From Hydrogenovibrio sp965140365 (GTDB lineage Bacteria; Pseudomonadota; Gammaproteobacteria; Thiomicrospirales; Thiomicrospiraceae), in the NCBI GenBank assembly GCA_965140365.1, contig OZ223196.1: DNA of 64,000 nucleotides; one strand, written 5' to 3'. Below, one piece after another: positions 16,220-24,800 of the stretch (the first letter of the stretch is position 1; every line of letters begins with the position of its first letter). The notes beneath the pieces were generated by a model that was not told the origin of the DNA, searched no databases, and saw nothing but the letters and a program-made list of their open reading frames with translations. A program made the translations under genes and the position numbers.

Positions 16220-16885
16220 CTATTTGCCATTCAAATACTGCTCATCCGTAAAGCAACTGACCCATTGTGGTTTCATCAGAACCAGCGCTAGAATCAGCAT
16301 GCCGTTCACAAACCCTTCCGGAATCGCCATCAGTGGAATATACGGGATAAACGAACGTTCTAACGTTTCCAGGGTTTGCGCCCCGCTCAATCCCATAACC
16401 GCAGCCGAAGCCAACAACGACACCACCGAACTGATCCCCGCCGCAAAAAAACCATTCAGCAAAACAAATACAAAGAAATTACGATCCAGATATTTATACG
16501 CCAAAATCGCAATCCACCACACGATCAAAATCGGGATCACCGCCATAATGACCAAATTAATCCCATAAGCCATCCAGCCGGCATTCCCGAGAATCGTTAC
16601 GCCCAGCAAGGCAATGCTCATACACAAAATGGCAAATTGCGCACCAAACATCAAAGTTGTCAAAGCCGCCAGCAACAAATGAAACGTAATACCACTGCCA
16701 ATCGAAGCACCGGAATTCCACAACAACAGCACAATGACCGTCATCCCTAAAAATACATGCTGAGCTTCCTTATCCTGGATTTTGTACCAAGGAGCCGTTC
16801 GTACCGCCCAAAACAGAGCCACCGCGCTTAGAATGCCGCCTCCGGCCAACCATTCCCATGCCAATCCCGCATCTTGCAGATTCAT
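16220..16885 (-). CDS. CbiM-like membrane protein (putative ECF-type permease)
   Basis: This integral membrane protein of 221 residues has about six hydrophobic segments. Features such as NSGASIGSGITFHLL, LFGAQFAILCMSIALLG and the late PYIPLMAIPEGFVNGML match CbiM-type substrate-binding subunits of energy-coupling-factor transporters, which import Co or Ni. The usual N-terminal Met-His metal site is not present (MNLQDAG here), and no ATPase, CbiQ or CbiN gene lies nearby, so transport of a metal is not established. ATG 16885 with an AGGGGG ribosome site 5 bases upstream was preferred to a GTG at 16903. It is divergent from the RDD gene. Confidence 0.6.
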   Translation of the reverse strand: MNLQDAGLAWEWLAGGGILSAVALFWAVRTAPWYKIQDKEAQHVFLGMTVIVLLLWNSGASIGSGITFHLLLAALTTLMFGAQFAILCMSIALLGVTILGNAGWMAYGINLVIMAVIPILIVWWIAILAYKYLDRNFFVFVLLNGFFAAGISSVVSLLASAAVMGLSGAQTLETLERSFIPYIPLMAIPEGFVNGMLILALVLMKPQWVSCFTDEQYLNGK

Positions 16886-17007
16886 ATCGCCCCCTGTCGC
16901 CACGTTTATTGTTTTAAAGTATTCAGCCGCATTTCCAACAAACTTTACTGAGAAAAGTCGTTAAATCGATTATTATTTTACCCTCGCAAAATCAACCTGG
17001 GGTCAAA

Positions 17008-17421
17008 ATGCGTCCTTTTAAAATCATTTTTGCCTTTTTATACGACTTACTGCTACTCTTAGCCGTCTGGTTTGTCGCCGCCATCCCCTTCGTCATATGG
17101 CAAGGTCCGGGCTTTGAAAAAGAAGCCGTCAAGCTACTCGCTTTTCAAGTCTACTTACTGGCCATCACCTATGTCTACCTCAGTTATTTCTGGGTACTCA
17201 ACGGCCAAACACCTGGCTTACGCGTTTGGCAGCTGCAAATCCTGCGCCGAGACGGCTACATCATGACCCGTCACAATGCTAATCTACGATTTTTAACCGG
17301 CATTTTACTCTTCCCGATCGGCTGGATTGGGTTGTTTATCGGCCCCCAAAAGCAAACTTTGCAGGATTGGCTCGCACAGACTAAAATAGTGCCCACTCAA
17401 AAAACGGAATCCAATCAATGA
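17008..17421 (+). CDS. RDD family membrane protein
   Basis: This 137-residue protein has about three transmembrane segments and matches the RDD domain: an Arg and Asp in the first helix region (YDLLLLLAVWF), and later a GQTPGLRVWQLQILRRDG segment between helices 2 and 3. Some members have been linked to ion transport, but most have no defined role. Its stop overlaps the start of serB by 4 bases (ATGA), which suggests translational coupling. Confidence 0.85.
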   Translation: MRPFKIIFAFLYDLLLLLAVWFVAAIPFVIWQGPGFEKEAVKLLAFQVYLLAITYVYLSYFWVLNGQTPGLRVWQLQILRRDGYIMTRHNANLRFLTGILLFPIGWIGLFIGPQKQTLQDWLAQTKIVPTQKTESNQ

Positions 17422-18242
17422 CGATCATTATCCATGAAAATGCACTCACTTATGAACAAAGTAAAGAGCTGTCTCGCGCATTCGGCAAGCCGGAAAAAAA
17501 CAAAAACCACTTTCGAATTCACGCCGACCAAATCGACCTGGACAAGCTGAAAAATCTGTCCGAAAAATGGCAAATGGATATGAACGTTCTGCCGGAAACC
17601 TTTGATCCGACCGATGTTAAACTGGTGATCAGCGATATGGATTCCACCTTGATCGGCATCGAGTGCGTCGATGAAATCGCCGATATGATGAACATCAAGC
17701 CGCAAGTTGCGGCAATCACCGAAGCGGCCATGCGCGGTGAATTGAACTTCGAAGCGTCATTGACACAGCGCGTTCAATTACTGGCTGGCCTGGAAACATC
17801 GGCTTTACAAAAAGTATACGACGAACGGTTATTTTTAAACCCCGGTGCCGAAGCTTGGTTAAGCGGGTTGAAAGAATCCAAAATTGCGTTTGCGCTGGTG
17901 TCCGGCGGTTTCACGTTCTTCACGGAACGACTTCAAAACGAACTCGATATCGACTTCACCCGGGCCAACTTATTGGAAGAAGACAAGGGTCGCTTGACGG
18001 GTAAAGTCAAAGGCAACATTGTCGGCGCCGAAGCCAAGGCGGATTTTTTACAAGAATTATGCGACCGACTCGGTCTATCCCTGAATCAAACCATTGCCAT
18101 TGGGGATGGAGCCAATGACTTATTAATGATGAAAGAAGCCGGACTCAGCATCGCTTATCATGCAAAGCCTAAGGTACAAGACCAGTCTAACGTCGCACTC
18201 AACTACGGCGGCCTGGACAAAGTATTGGATTTTATCGGCTAA
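17418..18242 (+). CDS. serB: phosphoserine phosphatase SerB
   Basis: SerB hydrolyses phosphoserine to serine, the last step of serine synthesis. The 274-residue cytoplasmic protein has the HAD motifs: the nucleophile Asp in SDMDSTLIG, the Ser of motif II in LVSGGFTFF, a Lys in the KAD segment, and the acidic pair in IGDGANDLLMM. A short N-terminal extension of about 75 residues is common in gammaproteobacterial SerB. It overlaps the RDD gene by 4 bases and ends at a terminator. Confidence 0.95.
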   Translation: MTIIIHENALTYEQSKELSRAFGKPEKNKNHFRIHADQIDLDKLKNLSEKWQMDMNVLPETFDPTDVKLVISDMDSTLIGIECVDEIADMMNIKPQVAAITEAAMRGELNFEASLTQRVQLLAGLETSALQKVYDERLFLNPGAEAWLSGLKESKIAFALVSGGFTFFTERLQNELDIDFTRANLLEEDKGRLTGKVKGNIVGAEAKADFLQELCDRLGLSLNQTIAIGDGANDLLMMKEAGLSIAYHAKPKVQDQSNVALNYGGLDKVLDFIG

Positions 18243-18280
18243 ACACAGCTTAACTCTTAAGCTTGAGTGACCCCCGATAT

Positions 18281-18310
18281 AAAAAAGCCCAACAATCGTT
18301 GGGCTTTTTT
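18281..18310. terminator. bidirectional rho-independent terminator
   Basis: A GCCCAAC AATC GTTGGGC hairpin between A- and T-runs serves serB (+) and the metallo-beta-lactamase-fold gene (-). Confidence 0.92.
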
Positions 18311-18332
18311 GATTCAATACGTTTACCGAGAA

Positions 18333-19337
18333 TTAAAACAAGTTTTGTTCATATTCCTGAACGGCAACCACCACATATTTTCCTAGAGTCGATTCGTACC
18401 CAGGCCACTGGCTGGCGGTTTTCTTCATAAACGGTTCTTCCATCAGCTTCGGCTTGATTTCAAAATCCGACATCCCTTCATCGTAGTATTCACCTGTCTT
18501 GTTATACACCACTTCGCAGAAGGTTTTAAAGTCACCGATCAACTTCTGATCGTCATGCTTACCGTGCCCTGGAATAAACTGTTTTGCCGGCAAGGCCGAC
18601 AGCTGATCCATTGCATTGATGGAGCCCAGATATGAGCCATCCGCCATATTGGCAATACGACGCATCATCATATCACCGGAATAAACCGTCTGGTCTTCCA
18701 CCACTTCCACCGCCAAATCAGCAACGGTATGAACCTTCCCAAAGTGATGGATTTTCAAGGTCGTATCGCCGACTTTCATCACTTCACCGCCCTTCAACAC
18801 TTTTGTCGGGCTGGTGGCCACCGTGCCGCTGACGGCATTATCGGTATTGCGTTGCATGAAGCCGATCCAGAATTCACCGGAACCGTTTTTGATTTGATCA
18901 ATCACTTCTTGGTGAGAATAAATCTCGACATCCGGGTTGGCTGCAACGAACGCATGGTTCCCCAGCCAATGGTCGCCGTGAAAGTGGGTATTAATGACTT
19001 TTACGACCGGCTTATCCGTGACGGTTTTAATCTGCCGCAAAATCATCTCACCGATCTGTACCGAACCACCGGTATCGATCACAACCACCCCTTCCGACGT
19101 CACAATAAAGCCCGGATTACTGAAAAAACCAAAGTTTTGCGGTGAGGGTTCCGGGTCTTGAGCCAACAGGTAATAACACCGATCCGATACTTTCGTCACC
19201 GGCACATCCGGAACGTCAGGGCCACGAAAGGCCATTTCATCACTGGCATACAAAGGCTTTAGCGCAGACATACCGACCAAACCGGCCGTCAAGCCAAAAG
19301 CGCTTTTGAATAAATCACGACGTCCCATTGAACTCAT
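18333..19337 (-). CDS. Tat-exported metallo-beta-lactamase-fold hydrolase
   Basis: This 334-residue protein has a twin-arginine signal at the N-terminus (GRRDLFKSAFGLTAG, then a hydrophobic stretch to about residue 31), so it is probably exported folded to the periplasm with its metals. The metal site motif THFHGDHWLGN is present, with further ligands in the FGKVHT, YSGDMM and PGHGKH segments. It resembles the SoxH and quinoprotein-relay types of periplasmic hydrolases found in sulfur oxidisers and methylotrophs. The substrate is unknown. The start at 19337 has an AAGGAAG ribosome site. Its promoter region is shared with exbB. Confidence 0.85.
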   Translation of the reverse strand: MSSMGRRDLFKSAFGLTAGLVGMSALKPLYASDEMAFRGPDVPDVPVTKVSDRCYYLLAQDPEPSPQNFGFFSNPGFIVTSEGVVVIDTGGSVQIGEMILRQIKTVTDKPVVKVINTHFHGDHWLGNHAFVAANPDVEIYSHQEVIDQIKNGSGEFWIGFMQRNTDNAVSGTVATSPTKVLKGGEVMKVGDTTLKIHHFGKVHTVADLAVEVVEDQTVYSGDMMMRRIANMADGSYLGSINAMDQLSALPAKQFIPGHGKHDDQKLIGDFKTFCEVVYNKTGEYYDEGMSDFEIKPKLMEEPFMKKTASQWPGYESTLGKYVVVAVQEYEQNLF

Positions 19338-19512
19338 ATCGTCTTCCTTTTGTTCTTTTACAATTCGATTTTCGAAGGGTGGCTATTATAATCAATGCTT
19401 TTTACAACTGCCATTGATGTTTTTTATCGCCATTTCTAACCAAGCCACCACTTTTAGCAACCACTTCCACCGGGATTCAAGGTTTCTTAAAAATCTTCGA
19501 TGACTTATCTTA

Positions 19513-19518
19513 TATAAT
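19513..19518 (+). promoter_or_regulatory. -10 box of exbB-exbD-tonB
   Basis: A perfect TATAAT (19513-19518) lies about 47 bases upstream of the chosen exbB start and overlaps an earlier in-frame ATG (19517), which argues against that ATG as the start. The -35 region is poor. I see no convincing Fur box. Confidence 0.45.
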
Positions 19519-19564
19519 GCTTGCGTTAAAGAATTCAACCTTACTCGAAAAATTGGCAAATATT

Positions 19565-20002
19565 ATGGAACTACTGAAATCCTACCTTGATATCTCCGTA
19601 TTCAGCTTACTGGGACTGATGAGCTTTATCATGGTATGGCTTACCATCGAACGTAAACTGTTTTTTTCCCGCTTAGACCTTACCCAGTTCGACAGTTTGG
19701 AAGCGCTCAAAATCGCCACCACCAACAACCTGACCACCATCGCCAGCATCGGCTCCAATGCACCTTATGTCGGCTTATTGGGCACCGTACTCGGCATTCT
19801 GGTGACTTTTTACGAACTGGGACTGAACAACCAAATCGAAACCGGCCAGATCATGATGGGCCTGGCACTGGCGTTGAAAGCCACGGCGGGCGGTATTGCC
19901 CTGGCGATACCCAGCATCATCATCTACAACGGGTTACTCCGTAAAGTGGACACCATCGAACTGGAATATCTGGCGATGCAAAAACGTCAAGCCCAAACGT
20001 AA
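19565..20002 (+). CDS. exbB: TonB-system energiser ExbB (short type)
   Basis: This 145-residue inner-membrane protein has three transmembrane segments and belongs to the MotA/TolQ/ExbB proton-channel family. It matches the short ExbB type known from epsilonproteobacteria: an N-terminal helix in front of TIERKLFF, then GSNAPYVGLLGTVLGI and a last helix with GLALALKATAGGIALAIPS. With ExbD it uses the proton gradient to drive TonB. ATG 19565 was chosen over 19517 because the latter overlaps the -10 box and the family begins MELLK. It is first of the exbB-exbD-tonB operon. Confidence 0.9.
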   Translation: MELLKSYLDISVFSLLGLMSFIMVWLTIERKLFFSRLDLTQFDSLEALKIATTNNLTTIASIGSNAPYVGLLGTVLGILVTFYELGLNNQIETGQIMMGLALALKATAGGIALAIPSIIIYNGLLRKVDTIELEYLAMQKRQAQT

Positions 20003-20019
20003 CGGCTGGAACAAAGTCT

Positions 20020-20406
20020 ATGAAACGATTCGATCAAATCAATGTCATCCCAATGATTGACGTCATGCTGGTGTTACTGGCCATTGTGCTGACATCTGCC
20101 AGCTTCATCGTGCAAGACAAACTGGGCATTGACCTGCCCGAAACCCAGGAAACTCAAAGTTATCAACCACCCGACACGGTAGATATCCGCCTGGCCATTG
20201 ATGCCGACAACCGGTTTTATCTGAACGACAATGCCATTGCATTGACCGAATTGGAAAGTACTTTATTGACAGCCAATCCAGACAAGCCTATTGAAATCCG
20301 GGTCGATCGCAACACCGACTTCGGTTATTTCACTCAATTAATCGACTTGCTCAAAAAGCACCAGCTACACAACTTGAACATTCTGACAAGGAAACAGAAT
20401 GGCTAA
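20020..20406 (+). CDS. exbD: TonB-system energiser ExbD
   Basis: This 128-residue protein has one N-terminal transmembrane helix and a periplasmic domain. The helix begins NVIPMIDVMLVLLAIVL and carries the conserved proton-binding Asp. The protein forms the proton-driven motor with ExbB. It starts 17 bases after exbB and overlaps tonB by 8 bases. Confidence 0.93.
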   Translation: MKRFDQINVIPMIDVMLVLLAIVLTSASFIVQDKLGIDLPETQETQSYQPPDTVDIRLAIDADNRFYLNDNAIALTELESTLLTANPDKPIEIRVDRNTDFGYFTQLIDLLKKHQLHNLNILTRKQNG

Positions 20407-21190
20407 ACCGGGCCGTCTGGCATTTTTCATCACCTTTACGCTTTACACGGTGCTGGGCGCTTTTCTGTGGAAATCACTGAAAACGCCTGCACTGGAAACC
20501 CAATTGGCGCCGGTGGAAGTCACAACCGCTATGTTCCAGTCCATGCCGGAGCCAGAACCTAAGCCGGAACCTAAGCCGGAACCTAAGCCGGAACCTAAGC
20601 CGGAACCTAAGCCGGAACCTAAGCCGGAACCTAAACCGGAACCTAAACCGGAACCTAAACCGGAACCCAAACCGGAACCCAAACCGGAACCCAAACCGGA
20701 ACCCAAACCGGAACCCAAACCGGAACCCAAACCGGAACCCAAACCGGAACCTAAGCCAGAACCTAAGCCAGAACCTAAGCCAGAACCTAAGCCAGAACCT
20801 AAAACCAGCCAAACACCGCCGCCAACGTCCCCTCCGGCGAAAGAACTGGCGCCGCAACCACCAAAATATTCGGCGGCCGAACGTATTAAAGCTGAAGAAC
20901 GCTATATGGCCGAACTCAATCAACGGCTGGCCATGCTGGCGCAAGAGCATTACCCACGCCGTGCCAAACGGCGTCATCAGCAAGGCATGGTGACACTGCA
21001 CTTTACCTTACATGCCGACGGGCACATTACCGGAGAATCCATCGCCACACCGAGCCACTATGGACTTTTGAACAACGCCACTCTGGAGATTATCCGAACC
21101 TCACTTAACCATCGCTACAAACCCTTTCCAGAAGAAATGGGTACCTCACCAAGGGTGATTGAAGTGCCGATTGAATACATTTTGCGTTAA
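20399..21190 (+). CDS. tonB: energy transducer TonB with long Pro-Glu-Pro-Lys repeat
   Basis: The product is 263 residues: an N-terminal membrane anchor (residues about 7-24), an exceptionally regular Pro-Glu-Pro-Lys array (about residues 53-135), a short Thr/Pro linker, and a C-terminal TonB domain (about 175-263, with QGMVTLHFTLHADGHI and IEVPIEYILR). TonB spans the periplasm and pulls on the TonB box of outer-membrane receptors. The array would form a stiff polyproline rod with alternating charges. It is last in the operon. No TonB-dependent receptor lies in the window, so the substrate (iron chelate, vitamin or other) is unknown. Confidence 0.95.
   Translation: MAKPGRLAFFITFTLYTVLGAFLWKSLKTPALETQLAPVEVTTAMFQSMPEPEPKPEPKPEPKPEPKPEPKPEPKPEPKPEPKPEPKPEPKPEPKPEPKPEPKPEPKPEPKPEPKPEPKPEPKPEPKPEPKPEPKTSQTPPPTSPPAKELAPQPPKYSAAERIKAEERYMAELNQRLAMLAQEHYPRRAKRRHQQGMVTLHFTLHADGHITGESIATPSHYGLLNNATLEIIRTSLNHRYKPFPEEMGTSPRVIEVPIEYILR
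20555..20794 (+). repeat. 20 tandem 12-bp units in tonB
   Basis: Twenty in-phase 12-bp units encode Glu-Pro-Lys-Pro. They fall into four blocks by synonymous codons: units 1-6 CCT-AAG-CCG, 7-9 CCT-AAA-CCG, 10-16 CCC-AAA-CCG and 17-20 CCT-AAG-CCA. The block structure shows stepwise local amplification. Confidence 0.95.
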
Positions 21191-21270
21191 ATACATTCAT
21201 TCATCGGCTGCCACTGGTTTCAGTCGGCTTTTTTGATAAAATGGCGTTTCACAAATACCGAGTGGACACT

Positions 21271-21702
21271 ATGAATTATCAACCTGCCGAACAATCGATT
21301 GCCGACGTACAAGCCGACTTGGTGAAACGCTTCACCCATTTCGACAACTGGAAAGACCGTTACAAATATCTGATCGATATGGGCAAAGTGTTGCAGAAAA
21401 TGCCGGACGAATACAAAACCGAAGACAATCGTATTCACGGCTGTCAATCGCAAGTTTGGATTCACATCGAAGAAAACGATGGCGTACTTTATATGGAAGC
21501 CATGTCCGATGCGGCCATCGTTTCCGGTCTGATTGCTTTGTTGCTGAAAATCTACAATGGCCGCACGCCTCAAGAAATCAAAGAAGCGCCCCTCGACTTT
21601 CTGGCCGACATCGGGTTATTGCAACATTTGTCCGCCAACCGCTCCACCGGCTTGTACCATATGATCAAACGCATCCAAGCGGAAGCGTCGGCCCGTCTGT
21701 AA
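21271..21702 (+). CDS. sufE: SufE/CsdE-type sulfur acceptor
   Basis: This 143-residue SufE-family protein accepts persulfide sulfur from a cysteine desulfurase and passes it on for Fe-S cluster assembly. The active Cys is in RIHGCQSQVW; the N-terminal DLVKRFTHFDNWKDRYKYLIDMG and the LADIGLLQHLSANRSTGLYHM segment are typical. No sufS or csdA gene is adjacent, so SufE and CsdE cannot be separated. ATG 21271 was preferred to 21241 for the usual family length. A CCAGGCCTGG copy and a terminator follow. Confidence 0.92.
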   Translation: MNYQPAEQSIADVQADLVKRFTHFDNWKDRYKYLIDMGKVLQKMPDEYKTEDNRIHGCQSQVWIHIEENDGVLYMEAMSDAAIVSGLIALLLKIYNGRTPQEIKEAPLDFLADIGLLQHLSANRSTGLYHMIKRIQAEASARL

Positions 21703-21721
21703 CCACAAATCTTCCTTTCCA

Positions 21722-21731
21722 CCAGGCCTGG
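21722..21731. repeat. CCAGGCCTGG palindrome, intergenic copy
   Basis: This exact copy starts 20 bases after the sufE stop. The arms do not extend beyond the 10 bp, and a separate terminator follows at 21760. Confidence 0.9.
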
Positions 21732-21759
21732 CCATTTTCATTTAAACCCCACGGATAAT

Positions 21760-21786
21760 AAAAAAGGGCTCTAAGAGCCCTTTTTT
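21760..21786. terminator. bidirectional rho-independent terminator
   Basis: A GGGCTC TAA GAGCCC stem with A- and T-runs is shared by sufE (+) and the giant adhesin gene (-). Confidence 0.93.
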
Positions 21787-21830
21787 AATGTGATGACGTT
21801 TAAACTTTCAAGCGTCCCAAATCAGAAATA

Positions 21831-24800
21831 TCAGTCATTGATGTTTTCGTCGTAATTATCGATGAAATCGGCTTTCGACACATCATTGATCATGATTTCA
21901 ATATCCTGACCGTTTTTGGTGTTGGAAGCATCAATCGTCACTTTCAAATCGTTTCCATCACCTTCCCCATCGGCGAAGTTCAGATAAGTCTCCAGGTTCG
22001 CGGCATCCAGCTCGATGGAATCTTTCAAGACTTCCGACAAATCGAGAACGTCCACACCGTCTTCAAAGTCGATAATGGTGTCCATACTATCTTCGTCCTG
22101 AGCGATTCGGAAGGTATCCGCACCGGCGCCACCGGTCAACTCATCACTACCGGTTCCGCCGACAAGAACATCATCCCCTTCACCGCCGAACAGGAAGTCC
22201 GCACCGCCGAGGCCGTAAATCACATCATTACCGTCGCCTCCGACCAGTGTTTCACCATCGGCCGAACCATCAATGGAACCGGTTGAATCTACCGTCACAT
22301 CCGGGGTGACCGTTGTGGAGGACACGACGGAGGTCTCCTGCGTATCCGTCAAGACAGAATAGGCTTCCACCGTCACCGTTGGGAAATCACCGTCGACCGA
22401 ACCGGTCACCAGGGAAATGCCAGAGGTTTGCAGGTTGGTAATCGCCGTCGTGTAGTCCGGCGAGGTCGAGTCGGCCAAGGTAATAACCCAATCGGTACCG
22501 TCCTGTTCGAGCGTCGCGCCCGGTAAATTGGAAATATCCACCGTCGAAACACTCGAACCCATGCCGGATAACTTGATAGCCAAGACTTCCGAACCGTCAT
22601 TATCCAACAAATCCAATCCGGCCAACAGCACCGGAATACTGTAACCCGAACCGACAACCGTTTTATCGGCAACCGAGGTTACCGACGTCGGGCCGGTCAC
22701 ACCACTGGCTTTAGACTCCAAACGCATTTCGAAAGTACCGCTCGTAGAGCTGACACTTCCATCGGCATTGTGGTTATTGGACGATTCCACCGTCCAGGCG
22801 GAGACATCGATATCATGCGAACCTTTAAAGCCAACCGGCGGCGTAACGGCAATATCGTTGACTTTGTCATAAGTCACGCCCGTCACCGTATAAACGCCCG
22901 AATCATAAGTCACGTTGCCGTAAGCCACGCCATCCACCGTAAAGACCATACCATCCGGCAAAGTCTCGCCATTACCGGTTAAGGTAAAGCTCACGGTTTC
23001 CGAACCGTCGACATCGTCCAGGTTCATATTCAAGTTGATGGCGACCTCACCACTTTCGTCTCCAAACGTGGCGGTTGGGTTCATGCTGAGGATATCATCG
23101 GCCTGAGCAATGAACTCGACATCCACATCAATCGTCTGAGTATTGCCGGAACCGCCTTCACCACTGGAAACGCTGAGCGTAATGTCGTCCAAAGTTTCAC
23201 TGACGTGCTCAACCGTTGGCTGAATACCAATTTTTTCCAGGTCTGCCACATCCGATACATTAAAACTGTAATCGTAAATGAAGTTACCATCCGCATCTTT
23301 TCCGGAAACTTGACCGGTTTGTTTCACACCGTCATAGTAAACCTCATAACCAAACGGAACCCCACTGAGCGTTGCACTGGAAACCGATTCCGTTGCATCT
23401 ACCATAGTACCGCTGGTGACCGACAGCATCGCCATCTGGTCTTCCAAACCGGACATTTCGGCCGTAAAGCCACTGATTCTATCATCAACCGGTGTGACAT
23501 TGACGACTTGTGTAATACTGGTCGTTTCCGGGCTGGTCGTATAGCCGGAAGCCCCAGCGTCTTCCTGAGTCGTTACCTTGGCGTCAATGGTCAAGGAACC
23601 GTAATGATTTGCCGGTGGTGTATATTCAAAGACCACATCCGTATCCAAGTCATTGATACCACTGATTTCGATGTAGCCGTCACCATTGGTCGGCAAAGTC
23701 GAAACGTCCACGCCGTTATAGGTAATGGTACCGTGCGTAGAAGCATCGCCATCGGTATAGCTCTCGGCAAACTTCACATAAACTTTACCATCCTGAATAA
23801 TAGTGCGTGCACCGTCCGCGGCATTGTTCAAGTCCAACGTAATGGTTTCCGCGACTGGGATAGCGCTTTCCGCGACATTCGTCGCATCGACCGAAATCGT
23901 CGTCGCATCGGAAACCGGCGCCAGTTCGGCATCGAAGCCGCCGACACCACCATCCACACCATAGGCATTTTGGTCACTTGGATTTTCGCTGGCATAAGTC
24001 ACCACTTCGATATCAAAATCGACTTTTTCGACATCCAGAGTATTTTCATTACCACTTGGCGACACCACCACTGAGGCCAACAAATTGTTGATGTCTGTCA
24101 CATCCCCTTCGCCGTAAATGACGTAATAGGTTTCGCCATCCACCACTTGCGTTTCGGTGGTGCCAGAAACACTGTAACCACTCGGCAGATTCGAGACCAG
24201 AATCGCAAACTTTGAACTGTCGCCTGTTGTAGCGCCATCGGTCGCCACCACCAAATCACTCAAGTTAAAGCCAGTGTCTTCCGTCAACTGAACGGTTTTC
24301 GGCGTGAGCGCCAAGTCCATCGGAGTGCCTGTCTCGTTTTGAACGCCGCCGGCGCCCGTTCCATCAAAAGCAGGATCCGCAATCAGTTCGAACGTTTCCG
24401 AATTCGTTAAGGTCGTCGAGCTACCATCCTGATGCGACACCGTAATGGTGATCTCGCCATTGGTGGTAATGTTATTAAAATGAACCGCTTCACCATTGAC
24501 TAGGAACTGAATCGTGTTTAAAGCACCATCCGCATCCAGCGCCAAGTCGGAGGCATTAACGGTCCAATTACCAGAATTGACGATGACTTTAGCCCCCGAA
24601 CCGTCATCCACTAGCGTATCACCGGAATAAGTACCGCCAACCACTTCGACCCCTTCTGGAACGCCGCTGATGGTAATGGTCGTGACTTGTTCACTGCCAT
24701 CGACATCCGCACCATTGGCTTCACTAACCATGTCGTCCGAAATCAAACTGAACGGTACATCAATCGTGGTATTCGTTTGATCGACAGTGACGGAGTAACC

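Noticed and set aside
19338..19564. Fur box at the exbB promoter
   Set aside because: The region has a few AT-rich half-matches but no convincing 7-1-7 site; iron control is plausible from the genes but not visible here.
20443..21001. Minus-strand frames with Gly-Ser-Gly-Leu or Phe-Arg-Phe-Gly repeats
   Set aside because: They are the antisense readings of the 12-bp repeat in tonB and have no ribosome site or promoter of their own.
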